From Opisthocomus hoazin (taxonomy: Eukaryota; Chordata; Aves; Opisthocomiformes; Opisthocomidae): a stretch of DNA of 64,000 bases. The translations under genes and the position numbers were made by a program. The notes under the pieces were generated by a model. That model ran no database searches and was not told the DNA's origin. It saw nothing but the letters and a program-made list of their open reading frames with translations. The DNA is taken from the NCBI RefSeq assembly GCF_030867145.1, contig NC_134442.1, positions 7,207,001 through 7,271,000 of the forward strand, in the 5' to 3' direction. Positions 44,305-56,877 of the stretch are shown here, piece after piece. Each line of letters begins with the position of its first letter. Positions within the stretch are counted from its first letter, which is position 1.

Positions 44305-44954
44305 TGTAACCACAGTGATGGAATTAGTTAATCATAAAGCACGAACAATGCTGCTATGTCTCTTGTACAGCCCTACCCATCTGAACATTAGGTCTGGGAA
44401 CAGAGGGTTTAGTCCCTAGGTAATCATTAACGTTAAACAATAATGGTGAAGGGGATTTTTTTAATAGAAATAGCGTTACCAAATGATTGCAGGTGTATTT
44501 GTGGTACCTATCTATTGTGTGAATTAATTGAAGCAAAAAGTCATACATCTCTCCCCAAAGAAGGTAGTTTCAATTAAAACCAGCAGGTGCCTAGAACTGG
44601 TCAAGATGACCCGTGCCGCAGGGACAAGAGCCAGAAGAGGACTGAGTTTGCGCAGAAACTGTGATGAAGAGGATAAGCCTTCATCTTAGGACCCCCGACG
44701 ACCACCACTAGGAGGCACTGCGCAAGTGCGGGTGGGAGGAGTGTATGAAAATGAACTGATTTGACTATGAAAGAAAGGGCTTATGTAATCAAATGAATAC
44801 GTATATTTTGATCTATATAAACTGCACGGAAAGGGTATGGGGTATGCACGTTCGGCGGAATTATCCCCCATGCATCCGACGTCGCAATAAAGAATGCCTG
44901 CCTTTTAACACTACAGTGGTGTGACGAGGTTTTATTCCCGGATTTTTGGTGACA
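44305..44954 (+). repeat. ERV1 5' LTR
   Basis: Begins TGTAACC and ends GTGACA. A TATATAA box is at 44814-44820 and AATAAA at 44886-44891. A candidate primer-binding site, TGGCGACCCAGATGGGAC, begins six bases after the LTR (44960-44977); I cannot assign the tRNA with confidence. Confidence 0.92.
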
Positions 44955-45370
44955 GTTTCTGGCGACCCAGATGGGACCCTGCTTGTGAATACCGACGGAT
45001 CCGCGGGATCACGGGACCTCCAGCCGGCATCGAGGGATTCTCGAGGAGAACCTCTGATCCCCGGACCGAAGGATTCCAAGTAAGTCCCCTGGAATTTAAT
45101 TAAGGCATTCTTTAGGTATAATATACGCCTGCTCGTAAATCGTGGTGAAAACCTCGTAGAGTTGGGCTGAAAGGTACCTTTGTGGAAAGTCTCTGCTCGG
45201 TGAAAGCCGGTGGAGCGGGGCCCAAGGGGGAGGTCTTCAACAGGGGGTTGAAGTCTCCAAGATCTCAGCAGGGGGCTGGGATCCCAAAAGGGAGCTCCAA
45301 CAAGGGTTGGGGTCCCTCTGATTAGTGTTTGTGATATAGTGCACAATCACTACCACTGGTCATTTGAAGG

Positions 45371-45847
45371 ATGGGCACCTTTCCGAGTAAAAGACCCATG
45401 CCAAGGGACACGCCTTTGGGATGTATTTTAAAGCACTGGAAAGAACTGGGGGGGGGCCCTTTAACTCGGAAGCAGTTAATTGAGTATTGTAATCATCGGT
45501 GGCCGTTATATACTCTAGATGACGGGGAGAAGTGGCCGGAGGATGGGACACTGTGTTATAATACCATTTTGCAATTAATGTTGTTTTGTAAAAGGGAAAA
45601 TAAATAGAAAAAAATGACATATGTAGATTTGTTTTTCTCGTTAAGAAATCATTCGAAATGGCAAAGGCAGTGTAGGATACATCCGCGCGGTTCTATGGTA
45701 ATGGCTTTAAAGAAAGGAAACTGCGAAAAGGGTTCAAAGAAATGTTGCGTCGCTTGTAGTGTTGGCAAAGAGTGTTTGAAATATGAGCCTGAGGAGGATG
45801 ATGTTGAATTAAGAGTGGCACCGCATCGGAGATGGGGGGATAATTAG
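45371..45847 (+). pseudogene. gag: ERV1 gag remnant
   Basis: The first 78 codons start with Met-Gly, a likely myristoylation site, and contain PLGCILKHWKEL, the matrix-protein start typical of gammaretrovirus-like elements. A TAG then ends the frame. A following ORF (45614-45847) continues Gag-like residues in another frame. Capsid and nucleocapsid are essentially missing before pol. Confidence 0.75.
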
Positions 45848-46119
45848 GAAGAGGAATCCGAGATCGTTAGCCCTTCCACCTCCCCTCTGGGGGAGGGTGC
45901 GAGAGGATTTAGCCCGGTTTCGGGAAGGACACAGGGAAGGACGGGGCGGGGGGGGGGGTACCAGAATCGGCTTCTCCCCTCCAAGCCCCTCTCTGAAAAG
46001 ACAGAGAATGAGGAAGTAAAATTTTTAATAAATACAAGAACCACTTATTTGGTATTAAACACATGTAAAGGGAAATATAGTCATAAATCTGTAGATGTTG
46101 TTGGTGCGACAGGGTAAAA
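45848..46119. other. Degraded gag-pol linker of ERV1
   Basis: A proline-codon-rich patch, a run of G residues near 45949-45958 and AT-rich sequence. No open frame worth calling; it probably spans the scar of the capsid/nucleocapsid deletion. Confidence 0.4.
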
Positions 46120-48975
46120 AGAAAATTAACCTTTCTTAGAGCTGTTGAAATTAAGAAAACAGTGGGTAACTCACCAGTTTCTATATATGCCTGAATGTCC
46201 GTTGCCTTTGTTAAGACAAGATTTATTAAGCAAATTAGAGGCACAAATAACTTTAAAAAAAAATGAAAAAATTAAATTATTGATACCAGAATCAAAAGCC
46301 GTAGAGGCAAGGGTGTTTGTGTTACAGGATTCTTTTAAGGAGGAACAAATTCCAGAAGAGGTGGAAAACGCAGTAATCCTGCTTGGTTTAGGCAAATGAA
46401 GTTCCGGGACAGTCCAAATTGGCAGAACTGGTAAAAGTGACCTTAAAACCTGGATCCAAACCGGTAAGACAAAAATAATATCCTATTAAGTGGGAGGCAC
46501 GAAAAGAATTAAAGGGGTTAATCATGAAATTTTTGGAATATAGGCTTTTGGTAGAATGCGAGTCAAAATACAACACACCTATACTACCGGTAAAGAAACC
46601 TGGAGGACGGGAATATCGACTAGTCCAGGATCTAAGAGCTATAAATCAAATAGTTCAAGATATACACCCAGTAGTGGCCAATCCCTATACTTTATTGACA
46701 TCCCTGAAAGAGGAGCATAAATGGTTTACTGTACTAGATTTAAAGAATACCTTCTTTTGCATACCTCTGGATGCACAAAGTCAAAGCATATTTGCTTTTG
46801 AATGGAAGAGCCCTGCAACAGAACGAAAGATACAACTGACATGGACTATACTTCCACAAGGATTTAAAAATAGCCCCACAATATTTGGAAAACTGTTTGT
46901 CCATAAAAGACAACATCTGGTCCTTAGAGTGCTGGCACAACGTCTGGGATCCTGGAAGCAGCCAGTAGGATACCTCTCTAAACAACTTGACAACGTGAGT
47001 AAAGGATGGCCGGGATGTTTGCGCGCCGTGGCAGCGACGGTATTGCTAATTCAGGAAGCTTGAAAATTGACTATGGGCCAAAAGATGGTGGTGTATGTAC
47101 CACACATGGTGGTAACTGTTCTAGAACAAAAGGGGGGTCATTGGCTGTCCCCCAGCAGAATGCTAAAATATCAGGTTGTCTTGCCAGAGCAGGATGATGT
47201 GGAACTAAAAACCACAACCATCGTAAATCCAGCAATGTTTCTGTCAACGAAAAATCCAACAGAAAATCTAGAACATGACTGCCTGCTAACTGTTGAACAA
47301 GTCTATTCCAGCAGACCGGACCTGAGGGATGAGCCTCTGGAAAATCCTGATTTCGAATTGTTCACGGATGGAAGCAGCTTTGTGAAAGAAGAAAGACGAA
47401 CGGCCGGATATGCTGTTGTCACCACCACCGAGGTACTGGAGTCAGGAACGCTACCTGCAAATACCTCGGCACAGAAAGCAGAACTGGTGGCGTTGAGGCA
47501 AGCCTTGCGAATGGCAGAAGAAAAAAGGGTAAATATATGGACTGACTCTAAATATGCATTTGGTGTAATTCATGCTCATGAAGCCATCTGGAAAGAAAGA
47601 GGACTGCTCTCAGCCCAAGGTTCATCGATAAAACATAAAGAAAAAATCCTTCAGCTCCTCGAAGAGGCGCAGAAACCAAAGAAAGTGGCAGTGATGCACT
47701 GCAAGGCTCATCAATTTGGTCGGACAACTATAAACATAAGTAATCGATTGGCAGACAAAACAACAAAAGAGACTGCTAAACAAAGTATCTTTGCACTAAT
47801 ACCAGTAAAACAAATAAAAATCCCAAATCTGAAACAAAATACAGTAAATTGGATGAACAATTGACAGAACAATTAAAGGCATCACAAAATACAGAAGAGT
47901 GGTGGGTAACACCAAAAAAGCAGATAACAATAACCCCGCAAGTCATGATAGAACTTGCGAAAAAAAACATACACAGACACATTGGGGTGTAGATGCTATA
48001 ATCTCGAGCCTAAAATCATCTGCAGTGTGTGTAGGAATGACAGAAGTAATGAAATCTATAATAACTAAGTGTCCAATTTGTCTCAAAAATAATCCTTTAA
48101 ATCGGAAAAGAGCACCCCTAGGAATAACAAAACAGGATAACACCCCAGAAAATTATTGACAAGTTGATTTTTCTGAACTGCCCAGGCAGAATGGATTCAA
48201 GTATCTATTAGTATTAATTAATACTTTTTCTGGATGGCCGGAAGCCTTTCCTTGTCACACCAACAAAGCGAAAAAAGTAGTTAAAATATTGTTAAAAAAA
48301 ATAATACCAAGGTTTAGGGTACCAATTGGCATGTCTTCCGATAGGGGACCACATTTTGTAACAAAAATAGTTCAGCAAGTAAATAAAATTTTAAGAATAA
48401 ATTAAGATTTACATACCCCCTGGAGGCCACAATCAAGTGGGAAAATTGAAAGAATAAACCAAACATTAAAAAGACAAATAAATAAAATTTGTCAAAAAGT
48501 GTCTTTAAAATGGCCACAAGCTTTACCATTAGCACTTCTGAGAATCAGAATCCAACCAAGATCTAAAGATGGTGTAAGTCCATACGAAATTTTGTATGGC
48601 AAACCTTATCAGACTCCTTTAATCCCAGGGGATATAAAAATAACAAGGGAAACAGATTTAAAAATGTATTTGGTTTCTTTAGGAAAAACACTTGAAGCAC
48701 TCCGAAAATACATTGTGCTGACCAAATCGCTTGCTTTGGATACCCCTGTGCATCAGTATCAACCAGGTGATTTCATGTACATAAGAACTTGGAACTCTGA
48801 ACCACTGCAAAAAAAGTGGAAAGAACCTTTTCAGGTACTGTTAACAACTTACACTGCAATCAAAGTAGAAGGGGTGGAACCGTAGATACACTACACTCGA
48901 GTGAAGAAGGCCCCTTCGTGGAGAGTCATCAATAGAGATCCAGAGACTGCAAAACTGACTTTGAAATATATCTAA
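46120..48975 (+). pseudogene. pol: ERV1 pro-pol remnant
   Basis: Segments in order: protease C-terminus with MPECPLPLLRQDLL (about 46185-46230), RT fingers and palm up to LPQGF (about 46490-46890), connection (about 46920-47060), RNase H (47067-47864) and integrase (about 47870-48975). The RT catalytic YxDD region is deleted between NSPTIFG and the connection domain. RNase H keeps FTDGSS, its Glu, TDSKYAF and the last Asp (NRLADKT). Integrase keeps VDFSEL, SSDRG and the Glu context SGKIER, but has stops before VDFSEL and after KILRIN and a stop near the C-terminus. Non-functional. Confidence 0.85.
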
Positions 48976-49525
48976 AAAGAGTAGTTATTACTGTAAAATG
49001 CGAGGAGACTGTATCTCGATCTGAAAACTGATGATACTAAGAACACTGTTCAGTGTATTAGAAGTAAGAACAAAAAACGTTAATTCACTGCCAATAAAAG
49101 CAAAACAATTAATATACCTCCTAAGGAGGACTCCAGAAAAAATTTGATGATCGGGCTTATAGAAGAATTTGCAAATTTACAAAATGTGACCCAAATAACT
49201 ACATGTCTTCCAATCCCAAGGGCGGTAGGAAAATCAGTCCCATGAAGAAATTCAACAAGACATGCAAGAAAATTGGCTTGATAAAATTTTTAATGGATTC
49301 AGGTGGAATATTAGTTCTTGGGTCAAATCTTTAGTCGGTACCGGACTGCTTTTACTGGTAGTAGTTTTAATAATAATACTGCTCATTTATTATTGTCTAA
49401 AAAAGGAACTCACCAACAGAACAGCTTTTAATCAAATGATTATTCAGGCTATTGCAAGAAGACAAAACCTTAGTGAGTCGGTTGTAACACTTCCACCACC
49501 CTATAGCGAAACAAGTGGACTATAA
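48976..49525 (+). pseudogene. env: ERV1 env remnant (transmembrane subunit end)
   Basis: Almost all of the surface subunit is deleted. The open frame at 49262-49525 covers the end of the TM ectodomain, a strong hydrophobic membrane segment rich in L, V and I, and a cytoplasmic tail with a PPPY motif. It has no receptor-binding part and no cleavage site. Confidence 0.75.
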
Positions 49526-49635
49526 GTGTAGTGTTGTAATTTTGAAAAGTATATTTTAATAGTATTTAATCATTATATGATCAAAAAAAAATTTAATTCT
49601 GGAAGTATTGAAAAGATAATTATTTCAAAACTTCC

Positions 49636-49647
49636 AAAGGGGGGAAA
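49636..49647 (+). promoter_or_regulatory. ERV1 polypurine tract
   Basis: Purine run ending GGGGGGAAA directly before the 3' LTR, as expected for the plus-strand primer. Confidence 0.75.
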
Positions 49648-50297
49648 TGTAACCACAGTGATGGAATTAGTTAATCATAAAGCACGAACAATGCTGCTAT
49701 GTCTCTTGTACAGCCCTACCCATCTGAACATTAGGTCTGGGAACAGAGGGTTTAGTCCCTAGGTAATCATTAACGTTAAACAATAATGGTGAAGGGGATT
49801 TTTTTAATAGAAATAGCGTTACCAAATGATTGCAGGTGTATTTGTGGTACCTATCTATTGTGTGAATTAATTGAAGCAAAAAGTCATACATCTCTCCCCA
49901 AAGAAGGTAGTTTCAATTAAAACCAGCAGGTGCCTAGAACTGGTCAAGATGACCCGTGCCGCAGGGACAAGAGCCAGAAGAGGACTGAGTTTGCGCAGAA
50001 ACTGTGATGAAGAGGATAAGCCTTCATCTTAGGACCCCCGACGACCACCACTAGGAGGCACTGCGCAAGTGCGGGTGGGAGGAGTGTATGAAAATGAACT
50101 GATTTGACTATGAAAGAAAGGGCTTATGTAATCAGATGAATATGTATATTTTGATCTATATAAACTGCACGGAAAGGGTATGGGGTATGCACGTTCGGCG
50201 GAATTATCCCCCATGCATCCGACGTCGCAATAAAGAATGCCTGCCTTTTAACACTACATTGGTGTTACGAGGTTTTATTCCCGGATTTTCGGTGACA
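49648..50297 (+). repeat. ERV1 3' LTR
   Basis: 650 bp, the same length as the 5' LTR. The differences I see are two near the TATA region and three in the last 60 bp. Confidence 0.92.
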
Positions 50298-50699
50298 ACC
50301 TCAGGGCAGACACTGGACGGCAGCCACGTCCTGCCCCTCCTCACCACCCTGCAGGCTGCTGCGGGGTCGCTGGGGCTGCGCGGAGGGGATGTGGGGGAGC
50401 CGATGGCCCCAGGGCAAGCATCACCCCCACCCAGCCTTGTCCACCCCACCGCCACCCCGGCGGCCTCAGCATCATGGAGACGGGGGGTTCCAGAACACGG
50501 GGACAGCTGGGGGGTGCAGAGGAGACAGAGAGGAGCGCTGCAAGGGGGGAGGAGGGGCCCTGGGCCTGGTCCAGGGGCTGCTCGGCCTCGGGGCAGGCCC
50601 CACAGGAGCCATTGTGAAGCTGGGCCTGGCTGCAATCGGGGCCCGCCTCCTTCCCATGTAGTCTTGGCCGGCAGAGGTCGGGAGGGCTGTCAGTCTCCT
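50298..50699. other. R module GC-rich segment resumed after ERV1
   Basis: Continuation of the segment equivalent to about 7906-8303. No firm gene model. Confidence 0.45.
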
Positions 50700-51106
50700 C
50701 CCCTGAGGTGCTGCTGCCTCTGATTGGCCCCCTTGTGGTCAGGCGGCTGGGTTACAGTGCCTGCCCTTCACCTGAGGGAATGACCTGCCATTGGCTGCCA
50801 GGGCTGTCACTCTGCCCAGATGCAATGCCCACCCGCCCCTGAGGTGCTGCTGCCTCTGATTGGACCCCAGGTGGTCAGGCTGCTGGGCTGCAGTGCCTGC
50901 CCTTCACCTGAAGTGATGACCTGCCATTGGCTGACAGTGCTGTCACTCTGCCCAGATGCAGTGCCCACCCTCCCCTGAGGTGACGCTGCCTCTGATTGGC
51001 CCCCTTTGCGTTCAGGCTGCCCCGGTGGGTGCCTGCCCTTCATTTGAAATGTGACCTCTGATTGGCTACCTGGGCTGTCGCTCTGCCATGGTGTGGGGCC
51101 CACCCT
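50700..51106. repeat. 136-bp CCAAT-box VNTR, 3 units (block 4)
   Basis: Two standard units plus a divergent third from about 50972 (TTTGCGTTCAGG, then CATTTGAAATGTGACC) not seen in blocks 1-3. The same variant begins at the end of the window (63948 onward), so blocks 4 and 5 share it. Six CCAAT boxes on the minus strand. Confidence 0.78.
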
Positions 51107-52645
51107 CCCCTGAGGTGCTGCTCTCCGCTATTGGCTGCCTGAGGGGCCGCTCTCCCCTCCGCCGGTGCCTGCCCTGCTCCCAGGCGATGTGGTGATGAAC
51201 TCCACAGGGTGGGCTGGGTGCTCGCGGTGACCCTGTGGGCACGGCAGAGCAGGGAGCTTCGGCTGGGGAGGGAGCGGCAGCCATCGCCCCGTCCAACCGC
51301 CCGCCCTGCAGGGCTGGCCCGGCCTGACAGCAGAGCGTGGAGGGCACTGCCCAAAGGGCTCCTGGGCACGGACAGGCCGGGGGCACCGACCGCCTCTCAG
51401 GCAGCCTGTCCCAGCGCCCGGCCGCCCTCTCGGTGCAGAAACGGATCCTTGAGCCCAGCTGAACCCGCCCTGACGCAGCTCTGGGCCGTTCCCACGCATC
51501 CTGTCCCTGGACCCCAGCAGCAGAGCTCAGCACCTCCCTCTCACGTCCCCTCCTGGGGAAGCTGTGGAGAGCGGTGAAGTGGGACAGGGAAATACGCGGC
51601 TGTGGGCAAGAACAGACAGGTTGGGGCCCCAAAAATGAGGATTTTGGCCCTGAAAATGAGGCTTTGCAGGTGAGGACTCTGGACTGAGGCACAGGGAACC
51701 TTCCCCCGGCTCAGGGCAAGGCTGCGCCAGCCCAGAGCACGCAGGAGGTGGCCACCTCTGCACCGCGGCACGAGTGGCGACTCGCCGGCTTGGCAGGGCG
51801 CGGGGCCTTTCCATGCCCGGGGGTGTCTGGGGAGGGGGCAGGCTGCCTAAAGCGTCTCCCCTCCTCCTCCCCTCCAGGTCTCTGTGCTCCAGCGGGGCAG
51901 CTGGGGCTCTGCTGTAAGGACACCCGGGGTCAGCATGCGCTGTGCTGCCTTGGGCTGCTGGGAAGGGATGGCATTGGGATGCTCCCCGGGCAACCCTGCT
52001 TCCCCCGGGGGCTGCCATTTCCCATTTTCCCACCCAGCTGCCAGGCAGCCATGCTGCTGTCGGAGGGGCAGGCTCTGCTCCAGGCCCCGGCTGAGGTGAG
52101 GCTGACACTGCCCTGCCAAAGCCCTCCTGCTACACAGCTGTGGGATTCTGGGAGAAGGTGAGCACACAGGGTGTGTGCAAAGCAGTAACATTTGAGCACC
52201 TGCTTCTTGTCAGCATCCACACCTTCCCGAGCTCACACTCCTTCTGTCTCCTCCTCTGGTGATATTTCCACATTTTTTCTCTCAGTCTAGGTTTCTCCTG
52301 GAGAAGAGAGGTTGTACAATATGTTGGAAATACCTGTGGTCGCGCCACCCCTACACAAAGAAAAACTTTTTCTTCACGATTCAGGAGCTTAGCCCAGAAG
52401 TATCAAGCACATTACCCAGGACTAGGAGCCAGGAGATTCCAGAAGCTGAGTTTCAGCTCTAGAGAAGAGTTGTTTTGTGATCTGGGATGACCCCACCTTC
52501 CTCCATCACTTTCTCTGTTGGCCAAATGACCAGTGAAACGCCGGCCTGCCTGAGGTGAAGCTGAAGGACTTGTTTCTCTTGGTAAGGGCTTGGGCTGGCA
52601 GAAGTCACTCTGTGCCTGCCAAACAAGTCCCTTTTGGGAACTCAC
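51107..52645. other. R module distal part (block 4)
   Basis: Repeat of 8848-10379; ends at the acrosin intron 3 junction. No gene recognised. Confidence 0.4.
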
Positions 52646-53445
52646 CTCTTGCAGTCGTGGAACCCCAGCCACTGACGTAGCAGCTTCTCAGCTGCGACAC
52701 TCTCAGCCAGGCGTCGGGCACACAGGCAAGCTGCACGTAGTAGCCGCACAGGACAGGCTGGTCCAATTCCAGCAAGGCAATGTCGTTCCTCTGCGTGATG
52801 TTGTAGTAGTGCTCGTGAACCAGTAGCCGCTTAATAGTGCGCACTTGGGTCTCAGGGCCCAGCTGAGTCAAGTGGCTGGCCCCGATCACCACGTGCCACA
52901 TGGTGATGTGCCTGCAAGGCAGGTGGAGAGAGGGGTCAGAGGGAGCGCAGCCACGTGCTGCAAGCAGCCCAGCAGTTGCCTGCCTTCTGCTGCACAGGGC
53001 AGAGAGGAAGGCAGGGCTACGGAGGGTGCGACTGCCCTAGCACGCCTTGGGCACAAGGAGTGTCGGGCGGGAGGCTGCTAGGAAGCCGTGGCGTGAGCCC
53101 AGCCCTCTCGCGAGCAGTCTCTCAGCTGGGCTTGGCAGTGCCCAGGCACTGGGCGTGCTGCAGGGAAGCGGGATGGCGCTAGCACGTGCTGCTGTGGAGC
53201 GGGCACGTGCTAGTGCTGTGGGGCTGTTCCCTGGTCCTCCTTACCCGGGCGTGATGAAGCAGTGGGCTGCTGTCAGCACCCACTGTGGGCTGATGAGCGA
53301 CCCTCCGCAGACATGCGCCATGCCTCCTATGATGGGCTTCTGGATGCTGACGATCCAGGGCCAGGCCCCTAGCTGGGCATCGGTGCCACCCACGACGCGT
53401 GACATGCCGTAGTAAGAATCCACGGGCCGGTGCCCGCAGGTCCCT
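52646..53445 (-). pseudogene. ACR: Acrosin copy G, exons 2-3 only
   Basis: Exon 3 (52646-52911) and exon 2 (53245-53445) are intact, with the same intron 3/R-module junction as E. On the 5' side, intron 1 breaks at about 53532, inside CCACCAGGCGCTG, and joins GC spacer sequence equivalent to about 4649. Here exon 1 and the TOPORS-like ORF are both gone. That is a different deletion from the scar in A, E and F. It cannot encode a protease. Confidence 0.88.
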
Positions 53446-53869
53446 CTGTAAGCAGAAACTGATGAATGTCCTGCTCGGTGGCTTGCTGCTGTTCAGGCTG
53501 CAGGTCAGCCCCCTTCCCCCCCACCAGGCGCTGCCCAGCTCCAGGCCTGCAGCTCTGCACTGGTCCCGGGGCAGATGTCTCCAGCCCGGGGGTCTCCAGG
53601 GCCAGCCCGTGCCCCATCGCTCAGCACCCCACGCCTGTCCCCCTCTTCCCGCACCCTCTGCCCCCACGTCTCGGGGCGCTGCTCCCCGACCAGCCTGCAC
53701 TGCTGGGCGCAGCCTCGCGACGGTGGCACCCAAAACCCTGCTCCTGCACAGAGTCACGACGTGGTGCTGCTCTCTGCACCAGCCCAGGGTCGCACCCTGC
53801 CCCAGCAGAGCCCCAACAAGTGCAGCCAGGGGAAGCGCAGAGTCCTGGCCCTGGGGAGGTCACTACCAA
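53446..53869. other. Intron 1 remnant fused to GC spacer (block 5)
   Basis: Junction near 53532 with CGCTG/GTGCTG microhomology. No gene beyond it until the minisatellite. Confidence 0.5.
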
Positions 53870-54716
53870 TAGAGCTTTGGATCCTAAAAAGATGCTTTCT
53901 GCTCTGAAAGTGAGGGTTTAAACCCTAACAAGGGAACGGTGTGCCCTAAGAAAGTCTATGGCTAATAAAAGACAGCTTTGGACCCAAAAAAATGAGGATT
54001 TCCGCCCTGCAAATAAGGCTCTGGGATCTAAAATGGATGGAGAGTGTCTAGAAATGACGCTTTGGGCCCTGCAAAGGAGGGGAACCTCTTGGTTCCTCTG
54101 TTGCCCCATAAAACGAAACACTCCAGTGCAGGCCTAGAGCTGTAAGAGGGGTTTGGCCCTAGAAGTGAGACTTTGGACTCTCCAAAAAAGAGTTTGGGCC
54201 TGAAGCATGGGGCGTTGGGATGTGAAAATAAGGCTTTGGAAATGAAAATGAGATGCTGAACCCTCAAATCAGGACTTTTGCCCTCACATGATGTTTTGGT
54301 GCCAAAAGCTAGGGCTCTGTATGCTAAAAACAGGTCTTTGGAGCCTCCAAATGAGGCTTCGGTCATTAAACAAGTGAGGCTTTGTACCCAAAATGAGCAG
54401 TTTGGATGCTAAAATGAGGCTTTGGACCCTCCAGCTTGCCGACTGGATCCTCTAAATTAGGCTATGGATCCAGATAATGAGGCTTTGGTGCCATGAAAGG
54501 AGACTTTAGACCCTACAAATAAGGCTTTGGACTCTAAAAAGGAGCCCTTTGACACTCAGATCAGACTTTGGGCCTTCAAGAGAATGCTTTGGTCCCTTAA
54601 AAGGAGTCTGTGAATTGTAAAAGCGAAGCTTGCAACTTATCAATGAGGGTTTGACCCTGCAAAGGAGGGTTTGGACCCTAAAAAAAGGCTTTGTGCCCTC
54701 CAGATGGTGCTATCAC
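53870..54716. repeat. 21-bp minisatellite, array 1 (block 5)
   Basis: Same length as block 1. Confidence 0.83.
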
Positions 54717-55592
54717 CATCGACCTCTTGTAGGACAGAAAGGGGTCTTGTGAGGCAGCAGTTGCGTCCCACTGTGCAGGCTTTGAGCCAGCCCTGGGGAC
54801 TCAGCTGACCAGCAGGTTGTCACTGGAGGACACTGGGGCTGCAAGGGTACGCATTTCCCAGCCATCACTTAGCTGCAGGGAGATCTGCTTTGACGGCCCC
54901 AGGCCAGAAGGACACGCACTGCACAGGCGGGCATTCACAGAGGCGTCTCTTGGACTTGCCAGGGCAGGAATCACCGAGGGCAGAGGACAACAGCCCAAGA
55001 GCAGGGAAGTGCTGGCCTGTTTTTCAAGCCAAGGCGGCAAATTCACCTGCAGGGGCTCTCCTGAGCAGCGGCACAAGTGCCAGCTGGCTGAAAGCATGCA
55101 CAGCTCGCTCAAGGGCTGGGCTGAGTGCTTCGTGCCCCACTAGCGCAGGGCAAAAACAAAGCGTGCTCACCTCGCCTGAACGAGCGGCTGCAGAGCTGTC
55201 ACTCCCCGGGTCCAGGCGGGATCTCCACGTGTGCCCTGGGACACCCACGGGTGCGTACGCTGGAGCCGCACACTTCCCATGCCTGGTGACGGAGGGCTCC
55301 ACGCACGCCGGAGGAGCTGGAGAGCAGCAAGGCAGACGCTCAGTGCCCTCAGCACCAGGGCCGAGCCCTGCTCTCGCAGCAGCACGGGGCAGAGCCATCT
55401 CCCCGTTCCCCTGGGCAGCTGTCCCCAGCGCTCCACAGGCAAACTGCCAGGGCGGTGTGTTAGGGGTTGGAAGGGACCTCTGTGGGTCATCGCGTGGGCA
55501 GCGGTGTGCAGAGCAACGGCGGGCTGAGGGCAGCCGAGGCAGGAGAGCAGCCTTGCGCTCAGTGGGACCAGGCTGCTCTCTGCTCTGCCACC
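54717..55592. other. R module unique segment (block 5)
   Basis: Repeat of 5843-6718 with about seven differences by eye (under 1%). No gene recognised. Confidence 0.5.
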
Positions 55593-56413
55593 AAAGCGAA
55601 GACTTTGGAAAGTCAAAATGATGCTTTGGATGCTAGAAATATAGCTCTGGAGCCTAAAAAGAGGCTTTTTGCCTCCAAAATGAGAGTTAGGACCCTCAAA
55701 ATGGAACTGTGGGCCCTAAAAGAAGGTTGTGAGTGATAAAAGACAGGTTTGGATCCCATAAACGAGGGCTTCAGCCCTGAAAATGGGGCTCTGGGCACTC
55801 CAAAGGATAGGCTAGATGCTACAAGGGACGCTTTAGACCCTGAAAAGGAGGGGAACGACTTGGTTCCACCATGGCCTCCAGAAATGGAGATTTCGTCCCA
55901 AATAGAGGGCTCTGGGCACTTCCAGTGGAGGCTTTCAGGTGTAAAAGAGGGCTTGGGACCCTTCAAAGTAGAGTTTAGACCCGCCAAAGGATGGCTTGGG
56001 GCTTAAGAATGCAACATTGGGCCCTGAAAATGGGGCTTTGGAAATTACATTGAGGCATTGAACCCTGAACTTCTGATGGTTTTAAGCCCTGAAGTGATGC
56101 TTTGGGTTTGAAAATCAGGGCTTTGTACTGTTGAAATGGGATTTTAGACCCTCAGAATGAAGCTTGGGACATCAAACAAACAAGGCTTCTAAGTCTAAAG
56201 GAGCAGTTTTGATTCTACATGGAGGCTTTGGCTCCTGAAAAGCAGGGTTTTGAAGATAAAGATGAGGGTTGAGACCTCAAATGGAGACTTTGGACCCTAT
56301 AAACAATGCTTTGGACTCTGAAAAGGAGGCTCTGCACCTTCAAAATGATGCTATGAGCCCTGGGTTTGGAACTTAGAAATGAGGGTTTGTACCCTAAAAA
56401 GGAGGCTTTGGGT
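55593..56413. repeat. 21-bp minisatellite, array 2 (block 5), interrupted by ERV2
   Basis: The array continues after ERV2 at 62908-62963. ERV2 landed in the unit ending GGAGGCTTTGGGT. Confidence 0.82.
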
Positions 56414-56877
56414 TGATAACTGTAAATGTAACAAATGTAACATGTAGGGGATGTTATCACTTCAGGTGGTCAGAAACAAGTCTTGGTTCTTTGTGAATAA
56501 TTGGGATGGTTGCAAGACAAGGGACTCCTGAATAATCCCTTTAGGCACCTGGGCCTTGGGAGAACAGGTATGCAAACTACAGAGATAAGGATGCTGCAGG
56601 ATAATCTGAAGACCCCTGCCGAGAGACGCCAAACAAACATGTGCGATGGACATTACCATATATTAATGAATTCTCGGAAAAGCCATTACTATGATTAACA
56701 TTTCTTGGAAATGTAATGAATATGTATGTTAACATAGCATAAATACCTAGTAACTGTGTCTCTTCGGTGCACACGTTTGGAGGAGAGATCCCCCGTGTGC
56801 CCGGCGCCGCAATAAAGAATACCTGCTTAATAGTCTGCTGACTATTGAGTCTTCAATTCCGGCTTTTCACGGCATCA
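56414..56877 (+). repeat. ERV2 5' LTR
   Basis: Begins TGATAAC and ends GGCATCA. AATAAA is at 56811-56816; an AT-rich box, CATAAATAC, sits about 75 bp upstream. The candidate primer-binding site, TGGCACCCCAGATGGGAC, is at 56882-56899; tRNA not assigned. Confidence 0.92.

Larger units (their letters stand above)
44305..50297 (+). mobile_element. ERV1: gammaretrovirus-like provirus, internally deleted
   Basis: A 5993-bp provirus with 650-bp LTRs and a 4-bp target-site duplication, ACCT (44301-44304 and 50298-50301). It is absent from the equivalent site in every other block. Order is LTR, primer-binding site, gag, pro-pol, env, polypurine tract, LTR. The LTRs differ at about five sites (roughly 0.8%), so insertion was recent. 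Gag, RT and env carry large deletions and stops, so it is replication-defective as read. Confidence 0.93.

Noticed and set aside
49262-49525. ERV1 TM-tail ORF as a domesticated env gene
   Set aside because: Only the membrane anchor and tail remain, with no signal peptide, cleavage site or fusion region; a simple deletion remnant explains it.
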